A DNA stretch of 64,000 nt, taken from NCBI RefSeq assembly GCF_002288925.2, contig NW_022098050.1, forward strand, positions 8,016,452-8,080,451, written 5' to 3'. Positions 47,480-58,885 of this stretch are shown here, piece after piece; the stretch's first letter is position 1; each line of letters begins with the position of its first letter. This DNA is from Delphinapterus leucas (lineage: Eukaryota; Chordata; Mammalia; Artiodactyla; Monodontidae). The position numbers and the translations under genes were made by a program. The notes beneath the pieces are model-generated. The model searched no databases, was not told the origin of the DNA, and saw only the letters and a program-made list of their open reading frames with translations.

Positions 47480-48190
47480 TGAAGTGGAGTGAATCATTTC
47501 CTTGGTTACACTCAATCCTTAATTTTCCCAAAGGGAAATTTCCTAAAACTATTCTTTCCTGATTTTCTTCCTCTCAGGTTGCTCCTGCACAGTCTCTGGT
47601 CTCCTTTGCAGCCATTCTTCCTTTGTCCATCCCTGAAAATCACTGCCCTCTGAGGTTCTGTCCTTGAACCACTTCGCTTTTCACTCTATGCCCATTCTAG
47701 GCAAATTCATCAATTTCTGTGGATTCATTTACCACATGGTTACATACTGATGATTCTTAAATCTGTTACTCCAGACCTCTCCCCATGTATCACCTGATTG
47801 CCTCATAGGCTACTCAAGTGTAGTATGTCTAGAGCTGCATTCATTTCTCACCACCCCTACCTCTTCCACCTTTCTCTCTCCATCCCCTATATTGCCTGTT
47901 TCTTTGAAAGGTGACGTCACCCCCAGCCCCCACCATCCCAGATCCCCCCCTTTATTTAAGTTCCCAAATCTAATCAGTCACTAAGACCAGATGATTGTAC
48001 CTCTATGACACATCCTGAATCCATTTTCCTATCTACATACTCACCATCATTACTGTATTATTATAGAAATATATTATGCACAACCTCTGTTATAGTGAAC
48101 TACCTCATGACCAGTGTCTCTACCTTTATATCTTTCCCGCTCCAAACTATTTACCAAGATCACCAGAGTGAGCTTTCTGAAATAAAATTC
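47480..48190 (+). repeat. L2 LINE, ORF region, left part
   Basis: 'aaccacttcgcttttcactc' with 'tatgcccattctaggcaaat', 'ttacatactgatgattctta' and 'accagagtgagctttctgaa' follow the order of the L2 ORF2 3' part. It is interrupted by two SINEs and continues at 48524. Confidence 0.65.
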
Positions 48191-48407
48191 TTTTTTTTTT
48201 TTTTTTTTTTTTTTGCGGTACGTGGGCCTCTCACTGTTGTGGCCTCTCCCGTTGCGGAGCACAGGCTCCGGACGCGCAGGCTCAGCGGCCATGGCTCACA
48301 GGCCCAGCCGCTCCGCGGCATGTGGGATCTTCCCGGACCGGGGCACGAACCCATGTCCCCTGCATCGGCAGGCGGACTCTCAACCACTGCGCCACCAGGG
48401 AAGCCCC
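48191..48407 (-). mobile_element. CHR-2-type SINE, short GC-rich subtype, antisense
   Basis: The T run 48191-48214 is the A tail on the minus strand; the head 'cagggaagccc' is at about 48396-48406. Nearly identical to the + copy at 18427. Flanks 'aaaattc' at 48184-48190 and 48410-48416. Confidence 0.93.
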
Positions 48408-48416
48408 CGAAAATTC

Positions 48417-48515
48417 TTTTTTTTTTTTTGGCCACCCCGTGCAGCATGGATCAAACCCATGTCCCCTACATTGGGAGCACAGGGTCTTAACTACTGGACC
48501 ACCAGGGAAGTCCCT
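48417..48515 (-). mobile_element. CHR-1-type SINE, antisense
   Basis: T run, 'ggccaccccgtgcagcatgg' and end 'accagggaagtccc'. Flanked by 'aaaattc' at 48410-48416 and 48517-48523, the same motif that flanks the previous SINE. Confidence 0.88.
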
Positions 48516-48523
48516 GAAAATTC

Positions 48524-48870
48524 TTATGTATCATACTCAACCATACAATGCATAAATGACTCACCATAACCTACAGGATAGAGTTTAAAGAGCCCAGCCT
48601 AAGTTTTATGATTTAACCCTTTTTCAACCTTCCATCTCCACTCACATGAGTCCTTGTTGTACTACAGGCTCTAGCCATTATGTAATATGAAAAAGCCCCA
48701 CACACTTCCCTCTGCCCAGGCACCCTTCCCCAAAACCCTTTACTTGGGAAATGCCTCATCATTCTACAGGGCTATCTCACTTCATCCTCACGGCCATTCC
48801 TCATTTCCCACAAGGAGTCATGGCTTCCAGAGCAGCTGCTACAGGGCTTGATGAAGCAACCTGGAGGTAT
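48524..48870 (+). repeat. L2 LINE, right part
   Basis: 'ataacctacaggatagagtt' and 'acttccctctgcccaggcac' continue the L2 order after the two SINEs. Confidence 0.55.
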
Positions 48871-49224
48871 GAGGCAGTTAACACCTCCCACCCTGAGCAA
48901 ACTTTAACCAAATGTACACAGAAGATGGAAAGAGTCAGGCAAATAAATTTCCTCTCCCTTTCTCCCTCTGATAAAATATTCTAAAACATGGCTCACCACA
49001 CGGCCTGTTCAGAGATACCCCACGTACCTGACTCGGTGGACCTACTGAGCAATCAGCTGTGTCTTTTCAGGGCTTGTGATGAAACAGTGGCCAATACAGT
49101 AATAAATTGCTTTGCTTTGTTCACGAGCCTTTCCTGCCTATGTCCCTTTTCCCTCATTCTCACTGTCCTGAGAAGGCCTTTCCCATAGAAAGCATTAACC
49201 CTCAATCCTTGACCAAGGCTCCGT
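48871..49224. other. no recognised feature
   Basis: Includes a piece 'ccgtttcctagggaaaccca' near 49221 that resembles the end of the ancient LTR-like family at 11440. Nothing else supported. Confidence 0.35.
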
Positions 49225-49227
49225 TTC

Positions 49228-49350
49228 CTAGGGAAACCCAGATAATAAAAATACCATTTACCTTACAGAGTTACCAAGAAGGTTAAACTAGACAATGCAC
49301 CTAGCATAGGCCCAGCATGAAGAAGCACTCGATAACACCCAGCTTCATCC
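49228..49350 (+). repeat. MIR SINE 3' part
   Basis: 'ttaccttacagagttaccaa', 'gaaggttaaactagacaatg' and 'cacctagcataggcccagca' with 'agaagcactcgataac' follow the MIR 3' order. Confidence 0.65.
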
Positions 49351-50197
49351 TCATTGACTGCTTTCACTTGGCAGGATAGGAGCTGGAATAGGAGAACGGG
49401 AGTTTCAGAGTCCACAGAGAATGCACGAGGAGTGATTCCACATGCCCTCTGCCCTGTCTGTTCTGAAACACTGTGGATGGCATCATTGCATGGCACACTA
49501 AAGGCCAACACTGAGTGAAAATGAGATTTCTCTATGCGGGGGCCCCCAGACAGGGCACACACAGTCACCTGCAGTATTAGAGGGCTGGGGAGTTTTCTTT
49601 CTGAGCCAGGAAGTTGGCTTCTCTATTGATTGCCTTGTGCAGTTGGAGTAGAATCTTTCTATATGTGGAAATGCTCCATGAATCCCCACTCTGAGTCTGT
49701 AAACCATACACAGCTTGTGAGACACCACAATATACTTTAGGAGAAATGATCCAAAATTAACATTTCTGCTAGTTCAAGCACTAGGAAACCAGAGATTACT
49801 GTGCTTTTTAGAACAGAAGTTTTGTACACTCAGGGCATATGCTATTCGCATCTGTTCCTAATTGGCATTTGTGGTTCAGGTGCCTGAAGATAAAGAGTTG
49901 AGGAAAGAGTAGAACAGTCTGCCAGTCCCTGGATACTATAGATTTGCCTCTTCTGGGGTGAGGCTGCTATCTAGTCTTGGGACTACAGAGCACTCAATGA
50001 GAGGTGACTGCAGAAATGGTAGGTGAAAGGGATCATTATCTGTGCATTTGTGGAGTATTTATTGTAGCAAGATAAGTTGGGGCCACTTTTTCATTAGTCT
50101 TCCTCCCCCCCACCCCCTTATCTAGGCAGAAGACAACTATTAGAAGATAGAATCAAATTGTCCCCACTGCCAAGCCTACTTGAAGGATAGGAGGGAT
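49351..50197. other. no recognised feature
   Basis: No gene or named repeat supported in this stretch. Confidence 0.4.
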
Positions 50198-50330
50198 TAG
50201 CTCAATGTTTCTCAAAATGAAATCCATGGACCACCCCCGCCACATTAGAATGCCTGGGGTTGCCCACACAATTCCTTTCCAACAAGCACCCTGGGTGATT
50301 CTAATGAGCATGAAGTACAAAAACCTCTGA
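50198..50330. mobile_element. hAT-Charlie nonautonomous remnant (MER5-like)
   Basis: 'caatgtttctcaaaatgaaa' at one end and 'caccctgggtgattctaatg' near the other resemble the ends and interior of MER5-type elements. Too diverged to name the subfamily. Confidence 0.5.
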
Positions 50331-51399
50331 TTTAGTTGAACTGAAGTATTACCCAGACCAACTTTTTACATGCGGTTCCCAGGAGGAAAACAACACTGAA
50401 TGAGAAAGCTCCGTGATAGATAAGGCTCCCTCTTTTCTCCTGGGGAAGTGAAATGGAGCGGGGTCCCGGCCATGCCTCCCTCCAGGACAAATTGGCCTTT
50501 TCCAAAATGCAGACAGGCTGGACTCCAGGCTGCAGGCAGCCAGAGGTTCCGAGTTCTAAGGGACTGTCTGTGAGCAAGTTCCCACTTCACTCGCAGGAAA
50601 GCCACATGGTTTGAAGGGCTCCATTCCTGCATTTTCTCTTATGGTAGAGTCACAGATTTCTCTTTGAAAGCCATGGAGTTAACAAAGACACCCTTGACTT
50701 GAAGCATTCCCATTCTGTCTTGGCTCTCCATTATGGGGTCAACAGCTTGTCCTGAAGAAATAGCCCTTAGAGACCCTCACAAACTCAGAGCCCTGGGATT
50801 GGGAAGAGTTTTGAACTATAGCTTCCTCCACCTGGATTTCACACTCCTTAACACTCTGGTCAAAACCTGACTCTTCCTTCAACACTGTAGCATGTATCCT
50901 GTTTAGCAGTACTAGCTGCTGTGCGAAAATCTCTACCCTTCTTTGTTTGTGAACTGGCTTATACATGATTGATTAATAGGGGACTGAAACCAGCATAACA
51001 TGGAAATCAGAAGCAGATTTACGGTGAAGCTAATGAAGCTAAGCCTTAAGGACCCTCAATTACATGGGTCCCTTCCAAGGCCCTAGCTTTGCGTTCACAT
51101 GGGCATGTTAGTGAAACTGGTGAAGAGACATTTTAATTGCAGCTATTTAAAGCTGCTGTGTTTTATACCCCAATTTCCTATCAGCCCATGAAGCACTGGA
51201 ATAGCTGCAGGCATTCTGGTACCTAGCCAAGGGGAAACTAAGTTGGAGATACACTTAGATTATGGAGAGTGGGCAACTGATGGAGTCTGTAATCTCATCA
51301 AGTTACTGCTGATGGTCTAAGTATACAGCACAGTGTGGCACAGCAACGGCTTCCAGGCATACTCCTACTTCCCACCATACCAACTTACCCTGGGCAATA
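50331..51399. other. no recognised feature (about 1.1 kb)
   Basis: Several short minus-strand frames (for example 50739-50966) have no recognisable domain. Nothing else supported. Confidence 0.4.
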
Positions 51400-52640
51400 A
51401 AATAAAGGGGTAGTAAAACGAAGTCACATACAGTTCCATGCCACCTTATCATGTGTAGATTCATACAACCATGACTGCAATCAAGATATAGAACTGTTCC
51501 ATCACCACAAAGACCTCCCTGGTGTTACCCCTTTATTGAGAATGTTATTTAACAACATTACATTTAGTCAACATGTTTCCTTAGGCTCCTCTTGACTGTG
51601 ACTATTTCTCAGACTCTGTATTTGATGACCTTGACAGTCTGGGAGAGTACTGGTCAAATAGAATGTCTCTCAATTGGGATTTGTCTGATAGTTTTCTCAT
51701 GATTAGACCGAGGTTATGAGTTCTGGGGAGGAACACCACAGAAATAAAGTGAAATTCTCACCACATTACAGCAAGGGTCCATACTATCAACATCATTTGT
51801 CACTGATGATACTAACCTTAATCTCCTGGCTGAGGTAGTGTTTGTCAGGTTTTGCCACTAAAAAGTTACTCTATTTTCCCTCTTTTCACACTGTACTCTT
51901 TGAAAGGCAGTCACTATGCACAGCCCACACCTAAGGAGTGGGGAGTTACATCCACATAGTTGAAGACAGAGTACCTACATACGTTATTTGGACTTTTTTA
52001 CATAGAGTTGTCTCTTCTGCCCCATTTAATTATTTATTCAATCATATGCTTATATCAGTGTGGACTCGGGGATGTTTATTTTATACTTTGGGCTATAATT
52101 CAATACCATTTTATGTACTTTGTTGCTCAAAGTGTTCCAGTTTGGCCATTGGGAGTTCTTTTAGTTGTTCCTGTGTCCCTTTTTACATGCCCCAATAATT
52201 GTGTGTGTGTTTATTTTTGAGTCCTTTCTTACTTTCTCACTACAAGATGCTCCAGGCTCATCTTGTACATTTCCTGACCCAGGTCTAGAATCATTTCTCC
52301 AAGGAGTCTTGATTCTTTTTATTGGAAAATGGTAATTAGAAACCAAGATCTTTGTTCTAAGGGTATTTACTGATATTGGAGTGTTGTTACATCTACATCC
52401 TCTGACAGACTAAGAAAACCCATGTGGATATATATGTAAATTATACATATATATTGCTAAATGTAGCCATCTGTATCTATATTAAGGTAAATATGAGTTC
52501 ATACTGATGTCTCCAACTCTAAACCATTACCATATGGATCATTCGAGGGTCCTCCCCTTGATTATCTGCAAGTTCCCATTCCAACAGTGAAAAATTTGGC
52601 TCCAACATCTGCCATCCATTTATGTATCATGATTTCAGAA
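51400..52640 (-). mobile_element. old L1M, antisense
   Basis: T-rich on the + strand, with the blocks 'caatcaagatatagaactgt' (about 51479), 'attggaaaatggtaattaga' and 'aaccaagatctttgttctaa' (about 52321-52360), and 'caagttcccattccaacagt' (about 52569). These are recurrent L1M segments that I read as the reverse complement of the element. Orientation is inferred from base composition. Confidence 0.55.
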
Positions 52641-52904
52641 CTGTTTCTGAAATGGAAACAATTTTATCAAGTGAAGTACAGTGTTTATGTACAGTTCCTT
52701 CTGCCTTTTGTCTTAAAGACTCCACTCACTTCCAGAGTTACTTAGGTCAGCACATTTTTCCTCATAAACAACTCTTTACCTAATTTCATATAAAATTTGA
52801 TATTCTTCTTGAAGGGAAGTTCTCCTAATTATATGAAATTCAGAATCCACAAAATATGAAGCTGTCCCTTGTGGCAGTCATGGTTTACATATGCTTTCTC
52901 CAAC

Positions 52905-53275
52905 ATAAAATGGTTTGAAGCAACTGGGGACAATTTTTTTTCACACTAAAGTGGAAGACCTAGCAGCACATGAAGACCTTAAGGAAAAAACCTAAAAATC
53001 TTATAGAAGTAAATTCCTTTAGTGCAAATAGTTTAGTGACTTCAGAAGTGGCGACTATCTAGGGTAGTTGCAAAGGCAGGTGCAGAAGCTGCAAAGACAT
53101 TTCCCTTCATATTGATAGAAAATGAAGAAGGCTATACCCTAGATGAAATGTTTAATTTTGATGAAACATATGTTCGATGAAACAGCTCTCTAAGACTTAC
53201 CTTGGAGGAGGAAACAGAAACTCCAGTTTATAAGATGCCAAAGATTGAATGTGAAACTGGGGGCAAGTATCAGTG
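52905..53275 (+). pseudogene. Tigger-like (pogo) DNA transposase remnant
   Basis: Across several frames the translated text has 'WFEATGDN' near 52910 and later 'GAEAAKTFPFILIENEEGY' then 'MFNFDET' (about 53080-53170). The last resembles the first catalytic Asp region (N-x-D-E-T) of Tigger-type transposases in the DDE family. Stops and shifts break the frame. Terminal inverted repeats were not found. Confidence 0.55.
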
Positions 53276-53939
53276 CAGATTTCTCCATACCAGTGTTTTA
53301 TTAGTCTCACATCCTTGTTTTTGATAGTTCTCTGGTTCACATTTGCCATAAATTTTAAGTGGCATGCCTCAAGCCTATTTTTTCCATAAACTGTTACTTT
53401 TAAGGCACAGCTTTAAACATATGGTTTTATTAAAGAAAATTCATATTATTAGAGTTTAGTATTTTCTTCTCTGCTGCTAAATCGCTAACCTGTGAACATG
53501 TCCTTCTCAGGCAAATATTTTATCTCATTCATTTTTGTAATCTCAACCTACAGCACAATGACTGTTGAGTGGTTAAATATATATTATAATGTAGTTTAGC
53601 ACCTCTGCCTGATTTCCTTTGGGTCTTGCTGAGTTCTTAGCCCCTGGGCACACATCTTTCTTTTCCAACCACTCACCTTCACATCCTGGTGAGGTAAGGG
53701 GGCTTTCTGCCTTGACATCCTTGAGATCTACCCATCAGTAATTCAAAGTCAAACATTTCATATATACCTGCCAATTAATAATTTATTTGGCTCAATATTT
53801 TCATGGCAGGCCCTGCTTCTATATTCTGTTTGCTGTCAGGTTTAGTGATGGCTGCAAGAATGCCTAATTTGTGGTGTCTGCCTGCTTGAAACTGTTTTTA
53901 TTCTGAGATGGAATTCCTTTCAGCCTGCACAATCAGCTA
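53276..53939. other. no recognised feature
   Basis: Perhaps a weak L2 end near 53540 ('taatctcaacctacagcaca'). Nothing else supported. Confidence 0.35.
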
Positions 53940-54160
53940 TACTAATAACTTGCATTTGTAGAGCACTTAAGTTTCCAAGGCATCTTCTCTAATGCTCCCC
54001 ATAACCCTGAGAGTCAGAGAGGGCAAACAAGATCCCTGTCTTTATAGAAGGCCCAGACTTAGGAACATGAGTTCTATCCCCACATCTGTCCCTATTTCTA
54101 ACTTTCTGACTCTCCTGACTTTTAATACAGTGGCTACATAAGTGCACATAATGTGACTAT
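53940..54160 (+). repeat. MIR SINE, diverged
   Basis: 'taataacttgcatttgtaga' then 'gcacttaagtttccaaggca' and 'ccataaccctgagagtcaga' fit MIR order. Confidence 0.5.
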
Positions 54161-56159
54161 GCCATGAATTTATCTCTCATTAAAAAAAAACTCATTCTCA
54201 AATAGAAAGAACAAATTTTTAAGTGCAAAGTAAAATCAATTAATTTTCAAGTAAAAGAATGGAGTTTATTTAGAAGGTAGCTGACAATTTTTAGACATTC
54301 TCTATAAAGCATCTCGATTTTAGAAATTGTTCAAAATGAGGGTCGAACTTTCTGGAAAACAAACCTGCGGCTTCTTGCTCAAAGCTTACTATCTGCCAGA
54401 TATGGCATCTAACCCAGAGTAAGAAATCAGTCCAAGACATCCTTTGCAAACTCTGAGAACTGAGGATAGCTAATCCAGGGCTTGTAACCCACCTCCTACG
54501 TAGACCCAGTAGAGTATTACTCTGGAGCCTGCAGAAAGCAGGGCTATTCAGCCCCCTAGTAATTCAACAACAACAAAAAAAATCCTGAGTAGGTTTAACT
54601 ACATGGACTAACAGAAAAATGGACAGAACAACGCAAACAGATTCTTGCTGAAGACAGTAAAATTGCTAAAAAGTAAGAGTACCAATAACCAAAGGTGGAT
54701 CCTTGCTGAGGCCTGATCTTAACGAAACCAGACATCCTTGGTACTTGTTGTCTTGCTGGGACAGCCCAAGGAAGACCTTTGATTTCAGTATCAAGGGCAC
54801 CAGCTACTGGGACCCTCTGATTGGGTGCCTCAGATACTGTTGATTATAAGATTTATTACACACTTAATGACATATCTGAGAAAATAAAAAACACTCCCTT
54901 AAAAGTACACATTGGTTTTAAAAGGTAAACCGATTCACAAACTTCACAGGGTAAAAAATGACTACTGAAAGTTGAAAATAAAAAACTCAGTACTTGTTGA
55001 ATGATGGTTGAATGGATATTGCCCTTGATGGATAAAACGTCAAAGAGCTCTGATTCTGATTTCCTTTGTACTGATTAAACAACAGGAGTCTTTCTTTGAG
55101 CCACAGCTTCCTTCTACAGCCATCTTCCTTTTGCTTAAGATGGTCAAAGAACTGGTAAAGTCTCAGGCCTCAGGAAACACAGGTGCCAGGGAGCGCTGAG
55201 GGTCTCAGAAGCAAGAATGCATGTCCAGCTCCAACTTTATAGTAACTTTGCTCCGGACACCTCCCATCCCTGGGTCATCCTTGTGTTCTCAAGTTGCAGA
55301 TCCCAGGAGAGCCCAATTCACTCAGCTTGGCCCAGGAGTATATCCCCCTAGGTTGGGGGGAGTTGAGCCAGCACAATGGAAGACCCCACCAGCTCTGCGT
55401 CCGATGGTGGGGAGACCAGTTTCCAAAGAAAAAGTAAGGTGGTGCTATACTAAAAGAAAATGGAAGCTGGGACTTAATGCAAATTAGAAAAAGTTGCCCC
55501 TCGAGATGAATGTAGTAGAAAAAGGTGCCCTTTATCCATCCTAGAGGCAGAGAATTCAGCCCCCACTGACCCTCTTAGGGGTCACCACTGTATGGACAAC
55601 TTGCACATATGCAGACAATGGCCATCGGGAAAGGGATGTCAGATGTCTGCTACTCATGGATGTTCTGTCAAAGTAACTTTGATCAAGAAACCTGACCCTC
55701 TCCAAGTACCAGCTGTCTCAAATATTGCCATGTTAATTCACAGAGTCTACTTAATTTTTCAGTCATTCACACTGGGCACTTTCCTAGGTATCTTGTTGTA
55801 TTTAGGTATTTTTCCCTTTTATCTTGAAATCATCTGAGGATCCAAGTTACCATGTCAGTCATAATCCTGGACCATAATTCCGATTAACTTCTTGTGATCC
55901 TCAGATCTTTTTTAGCAATTATTTTTATGTCTTTTTCCTGGAGCAAAGGTCAGCAAAATGTGTACTTATGGATGACAAACCAGGGGTGACTGCCACAGTT
56001 CTACTCCTGTGCCTGCTTCTCAGCCATGCTGTCCCATTTTGACCAGGTAGCCTGGGCATCACTGACCAAGATTTGACAACCAAGGGAGGAACAAAAGAAG
56101 GTCCTGTGAAGCCATCGTTGGCTCTTGATACAATGGTCCCTGTCTGCATTCCCATTTGG
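54161..56159. other. no recognised feature (about 2 kb)
   Basis: The longest stretch without a recognisable repeat. An 88-residue frame (55221-55487) and an 81-residue frame (55592-55837) show no domain. Contains nothing I can support as a gene. Confidence 0.4.
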
Positions 56160-56258
56160 AGTGACACAGCTGCAAAACTTGGGTGATTAATTTAATGTGC
56201 CTGAACCTCAGTTTCCCCTATCTATGTAATACAGATAATAAATCCTATCCATCAAAAA
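56160..56258 (+). repeat. MIR SINE fragment
   Basis: 'aaaacttgggtgattaattt', 'cctgaacctcagtttcccct' and 'agataataaatcctatcc' match the MIR core. It ends where an L1 3' end is inserted. Confidence 0.7.
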
Positions 56259-56261
56259 AAG

Positions 56262-56740
56262 ACATTGACTACTCAGCCACAAAAAAGAATGAAATAATGC
56301 CATTTGCAGCAACATGGATGGACCTAGAGATTATTGTACTAAGTAAGTCAAACAGAGAAAGACAAATATCATATGATATCACTTATATGTGGAATCTAAA
56401 GAAAAATGATACAAATGAACTTATTTACAAAACATAAATAGACTCACAGACATAGAAAACAAACTTATGGTTACCAAAGGGGAAAGGGGCGGGGGGGAGG
56501 GATAAATTAGGAGGTTAGGATTAACATACACACACTACTATATAAAATAGATAAAACAAGAAGGACCTACTGTATAGCACAGGGAACTATATTCAACACC
56601 TTGTAATTACCTACAATGGAAAATAATCTGCAAAAGCATATATATATATATCTGTATCACTTTGCTGTACACCTGAAACTAACACAACATGGTAAATCAA
56701 CTATACATCAATTTTTAAAATAAATTAACAAAAGATCATA
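56262..56740 (+). mobile_element. 5'-truncated L1 3' end (about 480 bp)
   Basis: Starts near 'gactactcagccacaaaaaa' in the last ORF2 codons and ends 'aaatcaactatacatcaatt' plus an A/T tail. Same subfamily as the copies at 1311 and 36589. It holds a short (AT)n at about 56640-56653. Confidence 0.88.
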
Positions 56741-56785
56741 TAATCAGCAAATTTTAATAAAAACAAATAAAATGAAATAAGGAGG

Positions 56786-57108
56786 GACTTCTCTGGCAGC
56801 ACAGTGGTTAAGAACCTGCCTGCCAATGCAGGGGACACGGGTTCGATCCCTGGTCCGGGAAGATCCCACATGCTGCGGAGCAACTAAGCCCGTGCGCCAC
56901 AACTACTGAGCCTGTGCTCTAGAGCCCATGAGCCACAACTACTGAAGCCCACGTGCCTAGAGCCCATGCTCCACAACAAGAGAAGCCACTGCAATAAGAA
57001 GCCTGCGCACCTCAACGAAGAGGAGCCCCCGCTCGCCACAACTAGAGAAAAGTCCGCATGCAGCAACGAAGACGCAACGCAGCCAAAAAATAAATAAATT
57101 TTTAAAAC
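56786..57108 (+). mobile_element. CHR-2-type SINE, long subtype, two internal units
   Basis: Head 'gacttctctggcagcacagt', B box 'gggttcgatccctgg', two 'ccacaactactga' units, AAATAAATA tail. Perfect 15-bp target duplication 'aatgaaataaggagg' at 56771-56785 and 57109-57123. Confidence 0.95.
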
Positions 57109-57111
57109 AAT

Positions 57112-57240
57112 GAAATAAGGAGGAGGACGGGGAGGAGGAGGAGGAGATGGGAGAGGAGAGAGTAGAGAACAGGGAGAAGAGAGGAGGGAGGAGAGAAGAG
57201 GAGGAAGATGAGGAAGAAGAGGGGGAGGAAGAGGAAGACA
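57112..57240. repeat. (GGA)n-rich purine tract
   Basis: About 125 bp of mixed 'gga' and 'gaga' units starting inside the right target-site copy of the SINE. Encodes poly-Ser on the minus strand, an artefact. Confidence 0.92.
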
Positions 57241-57299
57241 TTCTACTTGTGAACAAGAGCTTTAGCTCATACCTGTGGAGTTTCATCCTGCTGGTAAGC

Positions 57300-57424
57300 T
57301 TCCTTTCCTGACCAGCCCTCACAATCATATAACCCAATTCCTTGTAATAAATCTTGATAGATAGATTGATAGACAGATCCTACTGATCCTGTTTTCTGGC
57401 TAAACACTGACCAGTACAGGTATA
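57300..57424 (+). repeat. ancient repeat fragment, unclassified
   Basis: 'acccaattccttgtaataaa' and 'gttttctggctaaacactga' belong to a common old mammalian repeat that I do not name. Confidence 0.4.
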
Positions 57425-58885
57425 AATCTAAATAAAATATATTGTATAGGATCTTATGCTGAAAACTGAAAAAAATTAAGAGATTGATCAAAGAAAATCT
57501 AAATAAATGGAGAAATATGCAGTTCATGAACTGGAAGACCCAATATTGTCAAGATATCAGTTCTCCCCAATTTGATCTATAAATCCAACACAATCATCAT
57601 CAAAATGCAGAAAGCTTTTATCGATACCAAAAAGCTAATTCTAACATTTATATGAAAAGACAAAGGCTCTAGAATAGTAGAAAAAATCTGAAATAAAGCA
57701 AAGTTAGAGGACACACATTACCTGATTTCAATACTTATCATAAAGCTATAATAATCATGAAAGTGTGGTATTGGCAAAAGGATAAACATAGAGATCAATG
57801 GAACAAAACAATGAGCCCAGAAATAAACCCCTACAAATACAGTCAACTTGTATTAGACAAAGATGCAAAGGCAATTTACCGTAGAAAGTATAAACTTTTC
57901 ACCAGATGGTGCTGGAACAACTGGATGTCTATATGCAAAAATATGAACCTCAGCACATACCTCATACTACAAACAAAATTTAACTCAAAATGGACCATAG
58001 AACTAAATGTAAAATCTAAAACTATAAAAATTTCTAGGAGAAAGTCTGTGTGACCTTGGGTTTTGCAATCAATTTTTAGATACAACACCAAAAGCATTAC
58101 CCATGAAAGAAAAAAAAATTAGACTTTAACAAATTAAAATGTTTGCTTTTTGAAAGACACTGTTAAGAGAATTAGAAGATAAAGTACAGACTGGGAGGAA
58201 ATACTTGTAAATCACATATCTGATAAAGGACTTATATCCAGAACACATAAAGAAATCCTAAAACTTAACAATAAGAAAACAAATAATCTAGTTAAATGAA
58301 AAGAAAGATCTGAACAGATACTTCATTAAAGAAAGATTTAAGAAGGGCAAGTAAGCATATAAAAAGATGTTCTACATCATCTGTCATTAGGGAAATTATT
58401 ATTAAAACAATAATGACATTACTACACATCTACTAGAATGGCTAAAATTAAAAAAAATAACAATAAAAAATGCTGGCAAGGATAGAGAGCAACATGCACT
58501 CATTCATAGCTAGTGGGAATCAAAGACAGTTTAGCAGTTGCTTATAAAGTCATAGATTTACAATACGACCTAGTAATCACACTCCTTGGTATTGCCCAAG
58601 TGAATTTAAAACTTATGTTCACACAAAATCCTACATACAAGTGTTTTAGCAGCTTTTCATAATCTCTAAAAACTGCGAGCAACCAAATGTCCTTCAATGG
58701 GTGAATGAATAAGCAAACAGCAGTACACCCATACAAAGGAATACTATTCAGCGATGAAAAGGAATGATTTATTGATAAACACAACATAGGCGAGTTATAA
58801 ATACATTTCGCTAAGTAAAAGAAGCCAGATCCAAAAGGATATGTACCGTATAATTACATTTACATGACATTCTGGAAAATGAAAC
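57425..58885 (+). mobile_element. old L1M ORF2, C-terminal two-thirds
   Basis: 'catgaactggaagacccaat' (about 57523), the open piece 57757-58053 ('VWYWQKDKHRDQWN', 'KFNSKWTIELNVK'), and 'atactattcagcgatgaaaa' (58741) follow the L1 ORF2 order. The reading frame is lost outside the 98-residue piece. Confidence 0.82.
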
